This document shows, piece by piece, positions 25,420 through 34,615 of a stretch of 38,396 nt of DNA (its first letter is position 1; each line of letters begins with the position of its first letter). The stretch is from Myxococcales bacterium. GTDB lineage: Bacteria > Myxococcota_A > UBA9160 > SMWR01. The notes under the pieces are model-generated. The model saw only the letters and a program-made list of their open reading frames with translations. It was not told the origin of the DNA and ran no database searches. The DNA lies in NCBI GenBank assembly GCA_022561775.1, contig JADFQO010000027.1, positions 1-38,396 on the forward strand. The letters are read 5' to 3'. The translations under genes and the position numbers were made by a program.

Positions 25420-27708
25420 CTAGACCATTCGAATGCGCGGCGTCCTCGCCCGCGTGAGCAGGGCTTCTCGTTCGGTGCCGTCGGCCGGATAGAGCGCATA
25501 TCCGAAGCCCAGGGCAACCCGGATCGGATCGTTCAGGGCGTCGTCTTTGGATACCTTGTCCGCGACCGCGCGAGCCAGCGCGTGAACGCGCTCTCCAGCC
25601 GAGTGTCCCGGGTCGGGCAGGAGGATCGTGAATTCTCCATTCCCCGTGCGGCCCATCACGTCGAAGTCCCGCAGGTGGGTGCGCAGCGCTTCGACGGTTC
25701 GCTGCACCACCTCACGGGCGCGCCCGGGGCCGCTGGCGCCCTTGATCTCCTCGAGGTTTTCGAGAAGGCAGACGGAAATCGCGAGTGCGCCGTCGTGTCC
25801 CGATGCGCGTGCGATTTCATCGTTGATACGCTTGTCGAGATAGCGTTCGTTGGGGAGGCCCGTCTCGGTATCGAAATTTCGATACTGACGCGCCTGGGCG
25901 TAGAAGTCCGCGTTGGTCACCGCCCGCTCGACATGGGAGGCGAACTTTGTGAACAGGCCGAGGTCCTCCTGGGAAAAATGGCCCACGTAGAAGCGCTCGG
26001 CAAGGACCTTGTCGTAGATTGCGAGAGTCCCGATCACGCGGCCTTCTCGCATCAGCGGCGCTGCGATCACGGACTGGAAATCCGAGCGGAGCTCGCTCAG
26101 AGCGGGGTCGCTTGTGAGGTCGGCAATCAGACGGGGTGCGCGCTTCTTGATCACTTCGACTGAAATCCGCTTGTCCAGTCTGAACAGCCGCTCCTGGAGT
26201 CGACCGTCCGCGGAGCCGAAATAGGATCGAATCACATACCGCCGGGTTTCGTCATCCTGGATTCTGAGAATCGTGTGGTCGGCTCCCAGTGCCATGCCGG
26301 CAGACGAGGTCGCCATGCGCAGCACCTCGGCGGGGTCTGTCGCGGAGATCATCCGAATTCCGGCTTCGTTGAGCGCACCCACCTTGGTGGCTCGGGAAGT
26401 CATGCTGGATTCGCGCTCTGCGTGCGCGATCTCTTCAGCGGCCGCAGCGGTGATTTCAAGCAGCGCCTCCTCGGCGGCGCGGCTGCCAGCGGCCTTGTCG
26501 CCGCCCTGAACCGACAGAACACCCAATAGCGTATCACCCGCAATCAGTGGAAGGGCCGCGTAGGCGAGGGCACCCTTCGAAGAGCGCAGGATCGAGGGCT
26601 CTCGGGTTCGCGCGGCGGTTCCATCGATGCCTCTGCCGATTTCGATCCTGTAGTCGCCGCCGAAACCTCCGCCTGCCAGGGACGTCGCGCTCAGTCGGAG
26701 GTCCGCTTCGTCGTTGTCGAGAAGGTAGAGGGTTGCGATTCCATGACCGACGTGATCGGCGACGAAGTGGCAAAACGAGCGCAAGCGATCGGGAAGGGGT
26801 TCCTTTCCGGATAGAATCTCCCGCACGCGCCGTACTGCCGTATACCGAGTAGCCTGGCTTCGCAGTACTTCGTGCTCCTGAGATCGGGCGATGATCTGGG
26901 CGTCGAGATGCGCGAGTTGCTCAGCGAATTTGAGGCTCTCATCTGAAAAGGCATCCGCTCGGGTCGAGTGGTGGAGATTGAGGACGCCGAGTACGCGACC
27001 TTCGAAAATCAGGGGCACCGAGATGGCCGATTCGACGTCGACGCGTTCACGAACGATCTGGAACGCCTGGCGGTCGGCCTTCCCGCGGAGCCGCAGGGGC
27101 CGACCGTCTGCTGCGACGCGGCCCGCGATGCCATGGCCGAGTGGAACGCGTATTTTGGGCCACAACTCCGGTTCAATACCCACCGCGACCCGGACGCGGA
27201 GCTCGCGGGCGGACTGATCCAACAACATGAGAGAGCCGCCCTCTGCGCCAGTGACGGCAACGGCAATTTCGAGCACACGTGAAAAGAGTTCGTCAGCGTC
27301 AATCGTGAGGTTGTAGGACTCCACGATCTCGCGAAGCGCTCTGAGCAGGTCTGACTTGCTGTTCGGCGAGGCGTGGCTGAAGCACCAGAGAAGGCGCGCG
27401 CTCAGTGGCGTGACGATCTGGATGCCGCGTTCGGTGAGCGCTGGGTGGTTCGCGGCGAAATCGCCGCGGGAGCTGGCATCTACGATGGCGTGAAGATCGC
27501 GATCGAGGAGCAGCGCGTCGAGGTCAGCGGTCATCCGCTCGTCCAACACACGCGCCACCCCGGGATCGATTGTGCCGAACTGCTGCCGAATCGATTCGGC
27601 GTCGGGATCGACGATGGCGGCGATCTCGAGCTCGGGATTTTCCAGCAGTGAGGAGATCAGCTGGTGCACTTCTTCCGTAGCGCGATAGATGCCGATCCGC
27701 TTGCGCAT
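25420..27708 (-). CDS. Multi-GAF sensor with degenerate GGDEF domain and Rossmann-like N-terminus
   Basis: A 762-residue cytosolic signalling protein. Residues about 1-110 look like a small Rossmann-type domain (IAAIVDPDAES, then HAIVDAS and IQIVTPLSA). Three GAF-like domains follow, roughly 125-280, 300-430 and 450-600, with repeated patterns such as ISVPLIFEGRVLGVLNLHH and IAAPLMREGRVIGTLAIYD. The C-terminal 150 residues resemble GGDEF (DTETGLPNERYL, then the signature region), but the signature reads GNGEF instead of GG(D/E)EF, losing the metal-binding acidic residue. Diguanylate cyclase activity is doubtful; it may bind GTP or c-di-GMP or signal by contact. ATG 27708 overlaps the GTPase stop (TGATG). 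Confidence 0.83.
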   Translation of the reverse strand: MRKRIGIYRATEEVHQLISSLLENPELEIAAIVDPDAESIRQQFGTIDPGVARVLDERMTADLDALLLDRDLHAIVDASSRGDFAANHPALTERGIQIVTPLSARLLWCFSHASPNSKSDLLRALREIVESYNLTIDADELFSRVLEIAVAVTGAEGGSLMLLDQSARELRVRVAVGIEPELWPKIRVPLGHGIAGRVAADGRPLRLRGKADRQAFQIVRERVDVESAISVPLIFEGRVLGVLNLHHSTRADAFSDESLKFAEQLAHLDAQIIARSQEHEVLRSQATRYTAVRRVREILSGKEPLPDRLRSFCHFVADHVGHGIATLYLLDNDEADLRLSATSLAGGGFGGDYRIEIGRGIDGTAARTREPSILRSSKGALAYAALPLIAGDTLLGVLSVQGGDKAAGSRAAEEALLEITAAAAEEIAHAERESSMTSRATKVGALNEAGIRMISATDPAEVLRMATSSAGMALGADHTILRIQDDETRRYVIRSYFGSADGRLQERLFRLDKRISVEVIKKRAPRLIADLTSDPALSELRSDFQSVIAAPLMREGRVIGTLAIYDKVLAERFYVGHFSQEDLGLFTKFASHVERAVTNADFYAQARQYRNFDTETGLPNERYLDKRINDEIARASGHDGALAISVCLLENLEEIKGASGPGRAREVVQRTVEALRTHLRDFDVMGRTGNGEFTILLPDPGHSAGERVHALARAVADKVSKDDALNDPIRVALGFGYALYPADGTEREALLTRARTPRIRMV

Positions 27709-28712
27709 CAGCTGCTTTCCCCATCGAGAAGGGGATCGAGATGAATGGTGAGAAGGAGCTTCGACGTCCGGCCCCCTTTATCGCTGACGACGAGCGGAAT
27801 GCGCACGCCGCGTTCGCCAACGCGGGTTGCCTCGCCGACGGAATCGATCGAAAACTCGGAGTCGAGTTGGACAGCCGCGAGCCGTTCGATCTTACCCTCG
27901 AGTTCGCCCCAGGGCGTGTCGAGGGCTGCCTGTGCGGAATCGGCCAGATCGTCGAGGATGTTCGCCTCGGGATGCTCCTCTTCCGCGAGGATCGCGTCTT
28001 CCATCCGGGTCGCTGGCGTGAGCTCCGCAGCGGGGTCGATCTCGGCGGTCTGGATCGGCTCCGCTTGGACCGGATGCTCGCTGGGGCGATCGGCAGGCTC
28101 GGATTTTGCCTCGGCCTGGGCGGAGAACTGCTGACCTCTCAGGCTGCGAATGACGTGTTTGGAGAGCGTCGAAAGGGTCTGGAGAACGCCCGAATTTTCG
28201 GTTGCAACGGCCTCGAATACGGCGGCCCCTTTCACATTGAGTTTCCGATGCAGTTCCTCGAGCGCGTAGGGGTCCGATAGGTCGCTCTTGTTGTATTGCA
28301 AAACGAGGGGAACGTCTTCCAGGTTGCGCCCGTATTCGAGAAGCATCTCGCGAAGTTCTGCCAGGCTCGACGCGTTCTCTTCGATGTGTTCTCTTCGCGA
28401 ATCGATCACCATCACGACGCCGTCTACTTGATCGAGCAGCTGCTTTCGGGTGGGCGCCTGATCGGCGCCGCCAGGCACGGCAATCATTTGAATGCGGGTC
28501 TTCAATCCTCCGACTTCGCCGAGTTCGATAGCCAGGGTTTCGTATTCGACCGCCGGGTCGATCAGAGTGGCTTCGCGCTGGATCTCCCCGCGGTGATCGG
28601 CTCTGAGATTGCGATGGACCGAATGCAGATTCGTGGTCTTGCCCGACCCGTCGATCCCCCAGTAGAGGATTCGCGCGTTCACCGCGGTCTCGTCGGAGCT
28701 CATCTTGGCCAT
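27708..28712 (-). CDS. MglA-like small GTPase with long C-terminal extension
   Basis: A 334-residue Ras-like GTPase. The first 190 residues align well with MglA, the polarity switch of gliding and pilus-driven motility: P-loop GIDGSGKTTNL (Lys25), the region EYETLAIELGEV, VPGG in place of the Ras DxxG, TRKQLLDQVDGVVMVID, and NKSDL for guanine recognition. The last 140 residues are unrelated to MglA: a Pro/Ala/Glu-rich linker and a small beta-containing tail (RIPLVVSDKGGRTSKLLLTIHLDP). No MglB roadblock protein is adjacent. ATG 28712 overlaps the upstream gene by one nt (TGATG), and its stop overlaps the sensor gene the same way. I infer it works with these two partners. Confidence 0.88.
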   Translation of the reverse strand: MAKMSSDETAVNARILYWGIDGSGKTTNLHSVHRNLRADHRGEIQREATLIDPAVEYETLAIELGEVGGLKTRIQMIAVPGGADQAPTRKQLLDQVDGVVMVIDSRREHIEENASSLAELREMLLEYGRNLEDVPLVLQYNKSDLSDPYALEELHRKLNVKGAAVFEAVATENSGVLQTLSTLSKHVIRSLRGQQFSAQAEAKSEPADRPSEHPVQAEPIQTAEIDPAAELTPATRMEDAILAEEEHPEANILDDLADSAQAALDTPWGELEGKIERLAAVQLDSEFSIDSVGEATRVGERGVRIPLVVSDKGGRTSKLLLTIHLDPLLDGESS

Positions 28713-29797
28713 CAGACCTTTCCCTTCTTCATCAATATGCGGCGGGCGTGGGCCGAAATGGCTCGCGGAACATCGCGGCTTCGCATCATCGTGCGCAGGT
28801 CCTTGTCCTGAAGATAATTGACGAAATTCATCGCCATGGCCTGCGGGCATTTGGGGTTCGACGCGAGGGCCTGCTTGACCTGGTAGTTGCGCGTCCACTC
28901 CCGTTTCGTTGCGATCACGCGGTACACTTCATCGCAGACGTTGCGGGACTGCGCGATAGCGATGATCTCGGACTCGGTGATCTTGGGGCTGGTCACGACG
29001 GAAATCGCGACGAGTTTATTGCGGTCCCGCACGAGCAGGCCACGCGCTTCCTTGTTGCCCATTCGGCCGATCTGGATCTTCTGGAAGACCGACATCTGCT
29101 GGACGACTTGGAAGAGGTTGCCCTCCTGAAGTTCCTGGATCTGCTCCTCGGTGACGTCGTCGGTCTCCTCCAGCAGCTGTTGGACGTAGATGCCCTTTTC
29201 GTCGCCAAGCACCGCACGCAGCGCGGCCTCGGCTTCCTGATCGGTGATCGTCGAGACGTCGTGTTGCCCCTCGAGATCCGCTGCGACCTCGCTCGCTCCG
29301 ATGAAATTGAGGATCCGCTCGATGGCCGCGCGGCCCGTGAGCAAGTTGGAGCCGAGCGCATCGACGATCTCGGGTGCGCGTACCATGCGCTCCTGGTTGT
29401 TCGAGATGATTTCCACGATCCTCTTGTGCGGCGACGCGGCGAGCTTCGCGATCGTCGCATCATCGGTCGCGGGGTTGAGGGCGATCAATTCGAGCTGTTC
29501 GGCATCGTCCGCCCGGCATTCGGCGAAAAACGACAGCAGGGCCGGATGGGCCGGGCCGCTCAGCACGGTGTTCGTGATGGTTGCGGGCAGGCTCTCGAGG
29601 CTGTCGCGCGCGGTGGATTTGACCTCGGCATCCGGATCGTGGGTCAGCGCGAAGAGCACGGTGGCGAGTTCGATTGCGGGCAGGGGCAGGGCGCCTCGCG
29701 CCGCCATCAGGCGCGTATCTCGCGGAGCATCTTGGCGGGCGTAGCGCTCGGCCTGGGTGGACAGGGTCAAGCGGATTTTTGTCGCCTGTCGCTCCAT
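28712..29797 (-). CDS. Helical HEAT-like conserved protein of unknown function
   Basis: A 361-residue soluble, largely alpha-helical protein. The first half shows HEAT-like helical repeats (for example ALTHDPDAEVKSTARDSL, then ALNPATDDATIAKLAAS). The second half has a highly conserved-looking basic block, KIQIGRMGNKEARGLLV, followed by LASNPKCPQAMAMNF. I recognise it as a family found in deltaproteobacteria but no function is known to me. ATG 29797 has a G-rich weak ribosome site. It is the first member of the three-gene TGATG-coupled set with the MglA-like GTPase and the GAF sensor, so a scaffold or effector role for the GTPase is plausible. Confidence 0.75.
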   Translation of the reverse strand: MERQATKIRLTLSTQAERYARQDAPRDTRLMAARGALPLPAIELATVLFALTHDPDAEVKSTARDSLESLPATITNTVLSGPAHPALLSFFAECRADDAEQLELIALNPATDDATIAKLAASPHKRIVEIISNNQERMVRAPEIVDALGSNLLTGRAAIERILNFIGASEVAADLEGQHDVSTITDQEAEAALRAVLGDEKGIYVQQLLEETDDVTEEQIQELQEGNLFQVVQQMSVFQKIQIGRMGNKEARGLLVRDRNKLVAISVVTSPKITESEIIAIAQSRNVCDEVYRVIATKREWTRNYQVKQALASNPKCPQAMAMNFVNYLQDKDLRTMMRSRDVPRAISAHARRILMKKGKV

Positions 29798-29820
29798 TAA
29801 CGCGCTTCCCCCGCAGTTTT

Positions 29821-29841
29821 GCCGGGGCGGCGTGCCCCGGC
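29821..29841. terminator. Hairpin between the EF-G gene and the HEAT-like gene
   Basis: GCCGGGG and CCCCGGC form a perfect 7-bp stem around a 7-nt loop in the 72-nt gap. There is no T tract on the minus strand, so it may attenuate rather than end transcription from the EF-G gene into the HEAT-like operon. Confidence 0.3.
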
Positions 29842-29869
29842 CCGAGGCTGGCCTACGACCTCCGGCCGG

Positions 29870-31924
29870 CTATGCATCCTCCGCCCGGGCGTTTCCGGCC
29901 TCGGCGATGATCTTTTCCTTCACGTGACTCGGCGCTTCGTCGTAATGGGAGAACTCCATGTGGAACTCTCCCTGCCCTCCGGTCATGCTCGTGAGCTGGC
30001 TCGCGTACTCGAGCATCTCGGACATCGGCACCTGTGCCTGGATGACCTGAGTCGAACCTTTCGCCTCGCTCGATTGGACGCGGCCGCGCCGGCTCGAAAG
30101 GTCGCCCATGATGTCACCCACGAAGGAGCCCGGGATCGAGACTTCGACGTCCATCATGGGCTCGAGCAAAATCGGTTTTGCCTGCTGGACTGCGGCCTTG
30201 AGGCCAAAAGACCCCGCGAGCTTGAACGCCATCTCGTTCGAGTCGACGGCGTGGTGTTTGCCATCGATGCAGTACACGCGGACGTCCACCACCGGGTAGC
30301 CGGCGAGCGGGCCGGCCTCGCAGGCGGCGTAAATTCCCTTTTCGACGGCCGGAATCAGGCTCCTGGGGATCGCGCCGCCCTTGATTTTGTCCACGAACTC
30401 GATTCCTTCCCCGCGGGGCTTGGGCTCGACGGTGAGGTAGCAGACGCCGAACATCCCTTTTCCTCCGGTCTGTTTCTTGAGCTTTCCCTCAATGTGTTCG
30501 GCTCGGCGCGTAATGGTCTCGCGGTAGGGGACCTTCGGTCTCTTCAGCTCGACATCGACTCCGAACAAGCGCTGCAGTTTCTGCACTGTGATCCGGACGT
30601 GAAGTTCTCCCATCCCGGTGAGAAGGAACTCGCCAGTGGAGGCTTCTCGACCCAGGTGGAGTGTCGGATCTTCCTCCACGAGTCGGCCGAGCGAGGCGTA
30701 AACTTTATCCTCATCCCCCTTTGATTTCGCTGAGATGGCGTATGAAACGACACCCTGCGGAATGGGAATCGCGGGCAGCTCGGGGGCGCCTTTCTCCGCT
30801 CCGAGCACATCTCCGGTGTGGGTGCTCTTGAGCTTGGCGACGGCGACGATGTCGCCAGGGCCCGCTGCATCGACCTCCACGTGCTCGCCGCCACGCAGCA
30901 GGTGGAGTTTGCCGAAGCGCTCCTTCTGGCCCCGGGTGAGATTCAGCAGGTTCGAATCCGGGCGGGTGGTTCCGGCTACCACCCGAAACGCCGACAGCGT
31001 TCCCGCGTAGCGATCGATGATGGTCTTGAGCACCACTGCAGCAAACGGCGCATCGGGATCCGCTGCCACGGACTCACCGTTGGCGGCCTTCCAAGGCTCG
31101 CGGTCGGCGGCCGAAGGCAGCAATTGAATCGCGCCCTGCAGGAGCGTTTCGATGCCGAGTTCGGACGTGGCCGCGCCACAGTAGACCGGTGTCAACTGGC
31201 GGGCGCGGGTCGCAATGACGAGGCCCTGCGCGACTTCAGCGTTCGTGAGTTCACCTTCCTCGAGGTATTTTTCGAGCAGGGTATCGTCGCACTCCGCTAC
31301 GGCCTCGACGAGTTGCGCGCGTGCGTCGGCGGCAGCTGCCGCGAGCTCGCCCGGAATCTCCGCTTCTCCGGCTGCAGTCAGTGCGCTCATGTTCAGCAGG
31401 TCGACGACGCCCTTGAAACCGTCGGCGTGACCGATCGGCAGGGTGACGACCACCGGATTGGCCCCCATCTCCTTCAACGCATCGACGGTTGCCGTAAAGT
31501 CACTTCGCTCTTTGTCCATCGCGTTGAGGAACGCGAGTAGCGGAATTTCCTGCGACTGACAGAACTGCCACATGCGCTGGGTTCCCACCTTCGGTCCGGA
31601 GGTCGCGGACACCAGGAGGATCGCTCCGTCGAGCGCGCAGAGCGCGATCCGCCCATCGGCCTGGAAGTTGGAGTCCCCCGGTGTGTCGACGAGGGTGAGG
31701 TGTTTGCCAGACCATTCGAAGCCGAAGATGGATGACGTCATGGTCGACTGCCGCTCCTTTTCCTCGGGAAGCATGGTCAGGTGTGCGGTCTGCTCGCTGA
31801 CGATTCCCAACGCGGTGGTGGCGCCTGCGTGGTGAAGAATGGCTTCGCCGAGCGAAGTCTTGCCGTCGCCTGCGTGTCCGATCAGTGCAAAGCAGTGGGT
31901 ATCGTTGACCTTCACGTCTTTCAT
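29870..31924 (-). CDS. Atypical elongation factor G paralog
   Basis: A 684-residue translation-factor GTPase with full EF-G domain order: P-loop GHAGDGKTS, switch I Thr61, switch II, domain II, then the domain III-V signatures (TGMGELHVRI, VPYRETI, PGSFVGDIMGDLSSRRG, TSMTGGQGEF). Two near-invariant residues differ. The switch-II motif DTPGH reads DTPGD (Asp84 in place of the catalytic His), and NKxD reads NAMD (Ala135 in place of Lys). This fits an EF-G2/FusA2-like paralog rather than the housekeeping EF-G. ATG 31924 follows AAGGAG at 7-nt spacing. It begins 20 nt after coaX, in an operon with nadC-birA-coaX. Confidence 0.88.
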   Translation of the reverse strand: MKDVKVNDTHCFALIGHAGDGKTSLGEAILHHAGATTALGIVSEQTAHLTMLPEEKERQSTMTSSIFGFEWSGKHLTLVDTPGDSNFQADGRIALCALDGAILLVSATSGPKVGTQRMWQFCQSQEIPLLAFLNAMDKERSDFTATVDALKEMGANPVVVTLPIGHADGFKGVVDLLNMSALTAAGEAEIPGELAAAAADARAQLVEAVAECDDTLLEKYLEEGELTNAEVAQGLVIATRARQLTPVYCGAATSELGIETLLQGAIQLLPSAADREPWKAANGESVAADPDAPFAAVVLKTIIDRYAGTLSAFRVVAGTTRPDSNLLNLTRGQKERFGKLHLLRGGEHVEVDAAGPGDIVAVAKLKSTHTGDVLGAEKGAPELPAIPIPQGVVSYAISAKSKGDEDKVYASLGRLVEEDPTLHLGREASTGEFLLTGMGELHVRITVQKLQRLFGVDVELKRPKVPYRETITRRAEHIEGKLKKQTGGKGMFGVCYLTVEPKPRGEGIEFVDKIKGGAIPRSLIPAVEKGIYAACEAGPLAGYPVVDVRVYCIDGKHHAVDSNEMAFKLAGSFGLKAAVQQAKPILLEPMMDVEVSIPGSFVGDIMGDLSSRRGRVQSSEAKGSTQVIQAQVPMSEMLEYASQLTSMTGGQGEFHMEFSHYDEAPSHVKEKIIAEAGNARAEDA

Positions 31925-31944
31925 CTGAAACTCCTTCGGTCGGC

Positions 31945-32739
31945 TTATGAATCGGGTCGATTCTTTTCGAAGATCAGCCTGAGGCCCTCCAATGTCAGGA
32001 AAGGCTCGACTCGATCGATGACACTGCACTCCGCGGAAATCCGGCTCGCGAGTCCGCCGGTGGCGACCACCCGGGCGTCGGCGCCGAGTTCGCCGCGAAT
32101 GCGCGTGACCATCGAGTCGACGACACCCGCGAATCCGTAAAGGAGCCCTGATTGAAGGGCTCCGGTGGTGGTCTTTCCGATCACGCTGCGCGGGCGTACG
32201 AGTTCTACCTGGTGGAGCATCGAAGTGCGATCGAAGAGCGCCGCCATCGACGTGTGGATCCCCGGAAAGATGGCACCACCGAGGTACTCGCCGTCCTTCG
32301 ACACGCAGTCGAAGGTCGTCGCCGTCCCAAAGTCCACCGCAATCACGGGGCCTCCGAGCAGTTCGAACGCGGCCAGTGAATTGACGATCCGGTCGGCACC
32401 TACCTCGCGCGGGTTGTCGTAACGCACGGGTATGCCGGTGCGAACCCCCGGGCCGACCACGAGCGGTGAGCGCCCGAAGAGCTTGGTCGAGACCCGCTCC
32501 CAGATCGGGAGCAGCGGCGGCACCACGCTCGAGATCGCAATGTCCGTGACCTCTTCGCATTCGCGATCGACCTGCCGAAATAGCGCGCGCAGCGTCAGAA
32601 CGGTCTCATCCGACGTCTGTTCGCGATGAGTGCCGATGCGCCAGTGCTCGGAAAGAACGGCGGCGCCGCTGGCGGGATAGTCGAAGAGCCCCAGGGAAAC
32701 GTTGGTGTTTCCAATGTCGATGGCGAATAGGGTGGTCAC
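31945..32739 (-). CDS. coaX: Type III pantothenate kinase
   Basis: First committed step of coenzyme A synthesis, ATP-dependent phosphorylation of pantothenate by an ASKHA-fold kinase. The 264-residue product starts TTLFAIDIGNTN (phosphate-1 motif with Asp8), has VGADRIVN (substrate contact) and VDFGTATTFD (phosphate-2 motif), and GGLAS near the end. GTG 32739 lies behind AAGGAG and overlaps the birA stop (GTGA). Order nadC-birA-coaX is common in deltaproteobacteria and groups NAD, biotin and CoA functions. Confidence 0.95.
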   Translation of the reverse strand: MTTLFAIDIGNTNVSLGLFDYPASGAAVLSEHWRIGTHREQTSDETVLTLRALFRQVDRECEEVTDIAISSVVPPLLPIWERVSTKLFGRSPLVVGPGVRTGIPVRYDNPREVGADRIVNSLAAFELLGGPVIAVDFGTATTFDCVSKDGEYLGGAIFPGIHTSMAALFDRTSMLHQVELVRPRSVIGKTTTGALQSGLLYGFAGVVDSMVTRIRGELGADARVVATGGLASRISAECSVIDRVEPFLTLEGLRLIFEKNRPDS

Positions 32740-33734
32740 AGGCTCTCCTTGGCCAGGGTGACGTCGCCTGCGATCACCCGGGCTACGTCCCCGGTTTCCA
32801 GTCGGAGGAGCAGCGCGCCGTCGTCGTCTATGCCCAGCGCATTTCCTCGGAGTTCGGAACCGTCGAGTTCGAGCACGCGGATCCGCTTGCCGCGCATCTG
32901 GAAGCGCGCATCGAATTCGGCGCGCACGCCCTCGAAGCCGCGATCTGCGCAAAGATCCAGGGTCACTTCGAGGTTACCGTACAGGCGTCGCGTAAACGCC
33001 AATCGGTCGACGGGTTGGCCGCCGTGGCTCGCGAGGCTCGTCGCGCGGTTTCGAAACTCGTCGGGGAAATCGTTGCGGTCGAGATTGAGGTTGACGCCGA
33101 TTCCGAGAACCAGAAAGTCGACTCGGGTGGCCTCGGCGCCAAGTTCCATCAGGATCCCAGAAGTCTTGAGGCCGCCGAGCAGCACGTCGTTCGGCCATTT
33201 GATCTCGACTTCACCCGGTTTCTCGAGAGTCTGCTCGATGGTCTGGGCAACGGAAACGGCCGCTGCGAGTATCCAACTCGGCGCCTGGGCGGTGTGGATT
33301 CTGGGCCGCAGGACGATCGAGGTGTAGAGGTTCGCGGCGGGCGGCGAGAAGAACGAGCGCCCCAGGCGCCCGCGCCCGGCCGTCTGTTGCTCGGCGACGA
33401 CGGTCGTTCCGTGGGCGGATCCGGATCGCGCGAGGTCGAGCGCGACGCGATTCGTGGAGTCGACCGTCTCAAAGTAGTGAATCTCCGTCGCGAGCCAGCT
33501 GGTTTCAAGGCCGGCCTGGATCTCTTCCGCGTAGAGGCGATCGGGAATCTCGGACAGCTGGTAACCGCCGCCCGGATCTGCGTCGATCGTGTACCCCCGA
33601 GTTCGCAGCGCCTCGACGTGTTTCCACACCTGGGTTCGCGATACCCCGAATTGGGATGAGAGCGCTTCACCGGAACAGGGCTGGCGACCGGCGCGGCGCA
33701 GAGCATCGAGAATGCGCGCCGGGCCGCCACTCAC
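32736..33734 (-). CDS. birA: Biotin-[acetyl-CoA-carboxylase] ligase / biotin operon repressor
   Basis: A 332-residue bifunctional BirA. Residues 1-60 form a winged helix (LDALRRAG, SGEALSSQFGVSRTQVWKHVEALR), so it can repress as well as ligate. The catalytic core has the biotinyl-adenylate loop GRGRLGRSFFSP and KWPNDVLL. The C-terminal SH3-like domain includes GSELRGNALGIDDDGALLL. It attaches biotin to carboxylase carrier proteins. GTG 33734 overlaps the nadC stop by 4 nt; the longer frame to 34454 only reads through nadC. Confidence 0.95.
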   Translation of the reverse strand: MSGGPARILDALRRAGRQPCSGEALSSQFGVSRTQVWKHVEALRTRGYTIDADPGGGYQLSEIPDRLYAEEIQAGLETSWLATEIHYFETVDSTNRVALDLARSGSAHGTTVVAEQQTAGRGRLGRSFFSPPAANLYTSIVLRPRIHTAQAPSWILAAAVSVAQTIEQTLEKPGEVEIKWPNDVLLGGLKTSGILMELGAEATRVDFLVLGIGVNLNLDRNDFPDEFRNRATSLASHGGQPVDRLAFTRRLYGNLEVTLDLCADRGFEGVRAEFDARFQMRGKRIRVLELDGSELRGNALGIDDDGALLLRLETGDVARVIAGDVTLAKESL

Positions 33735-34615
33735 GCGGGAACCCTCCCTGGTTCGACTGCCACGTCCTCGATTTCCAGCGCGACATCCGCAGCGGGCGCG
33801 GAATGGGTCAGAGCGCCGATGGAGATGCGGTGCACGCCGGTCTCGGCGATTTCGCGAACGTTGCCGAGGTGAACACTGCCCGTGACCTCGAGCTGAGCGC
33901 GACCCGCGAGCCGGGCGGCGATGGCTCGCATCTCGGGCAGTGTGCGGTTGTCGAGCAGCAGGTAGTCGGCGCCCGATTCGACAGCCTCGACGGCTTGCGC
34001 TTCGCTTTCCACTTCGACGGAAACCCTCAGGTTCGCCGGGGCGGCGGCGAGCGCCGCTTTGACCGCGAGGCCCACGCCTCCAGCGATCGCGACGTGATTG
34101 TCCTTGAGCAGGATGCCGTCGTACAAGCCGACGCGGTGGTTCGAGGCGCCTCCCACTCCGGTCGCGTATTTGTCGAGGCTCCTCCATCCGGGCAGCGTCT
34201 TGCGGGTATCGACGATGCGGACACCGGTGCCCGCCACGGCGTCGACAAAGCGGCGCGTCCAGCTTGCGACACCGCACATTCGCATCAGGAAATTCAGAGC
34301 GGTTCGTTCGGCGGCGAGGATGCCGCGCAGATCCCCCTGCGCGGTCGCCAGGATGTCTCCGGGTTCGGATCGCTCTCCGTCGCGGATTTTGGCTCGAAGC
34401 TGGATCTGGGAGTCGATCGCGCGAAGGACCGCGAACGCGATTTCGAGTCCACACACGACGAGGGGCTGGCGCGCTTCGATGATCGCAGAGCCCTGACGGC
34501 CGGCCTCCACGATCAGCGGTGTCGTCGCGTCGCCGGCACCGATGTCTTCGCTGACCGCCAACTCGACGAGCGGAAACCAGGTCCGCTCCGGCGGAAGGGC
34601 CGGCGGAAAACCCAT
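33731..34615 (-). CDS. nadC: Nicotinate-nucleotide pyrophosphorylase (quinolinate phosphoribosyltransferase)
   Basis: Makes nicotinate mononucleotide from quinolinate and PRPP in de novo NAD synthesis. The 294-residue protein has the N-terminal EDIGAGDAT, TALNFLMRMCGVAS, DTRKTLPGWR, and the active-site stretch KYATGVGGASNHRVGLYDG followed by ILLKDNH. ATG 34615 is preceded by GAGGGAG. It is first in the nadC-birA-coaX-EF-G operon. A TATCCT box (34712-34707, minus) is a possible -10 about 90 nt upstream. Confidence 0.96.
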   Translation of the reverse strand: MGFPPALPPERTWFPLVELAVSEDIGAGDATTPLIVEAGRQGSAIIEARQPLVVCGLEIAFAVLRAIDSQIQLRAKIRDGERSEPGDILATAQGDLRGILAAERTALNFLMRMCGVASWTRRFVDAVAGTGVRIVDTRKTLPGWRSLDKYATGVGGASNHRVGLYDGILLKDNHVAIAGGVGLAVKAALAAAPANLRVSVEVESEAQAVEAVESGADYLLLDNRTLPEMRAIAARLAGRAQLEVTGSVHLGNVREIAETGVHRISIGALTHSAPAADVALEIEDVAVEPGRVPA

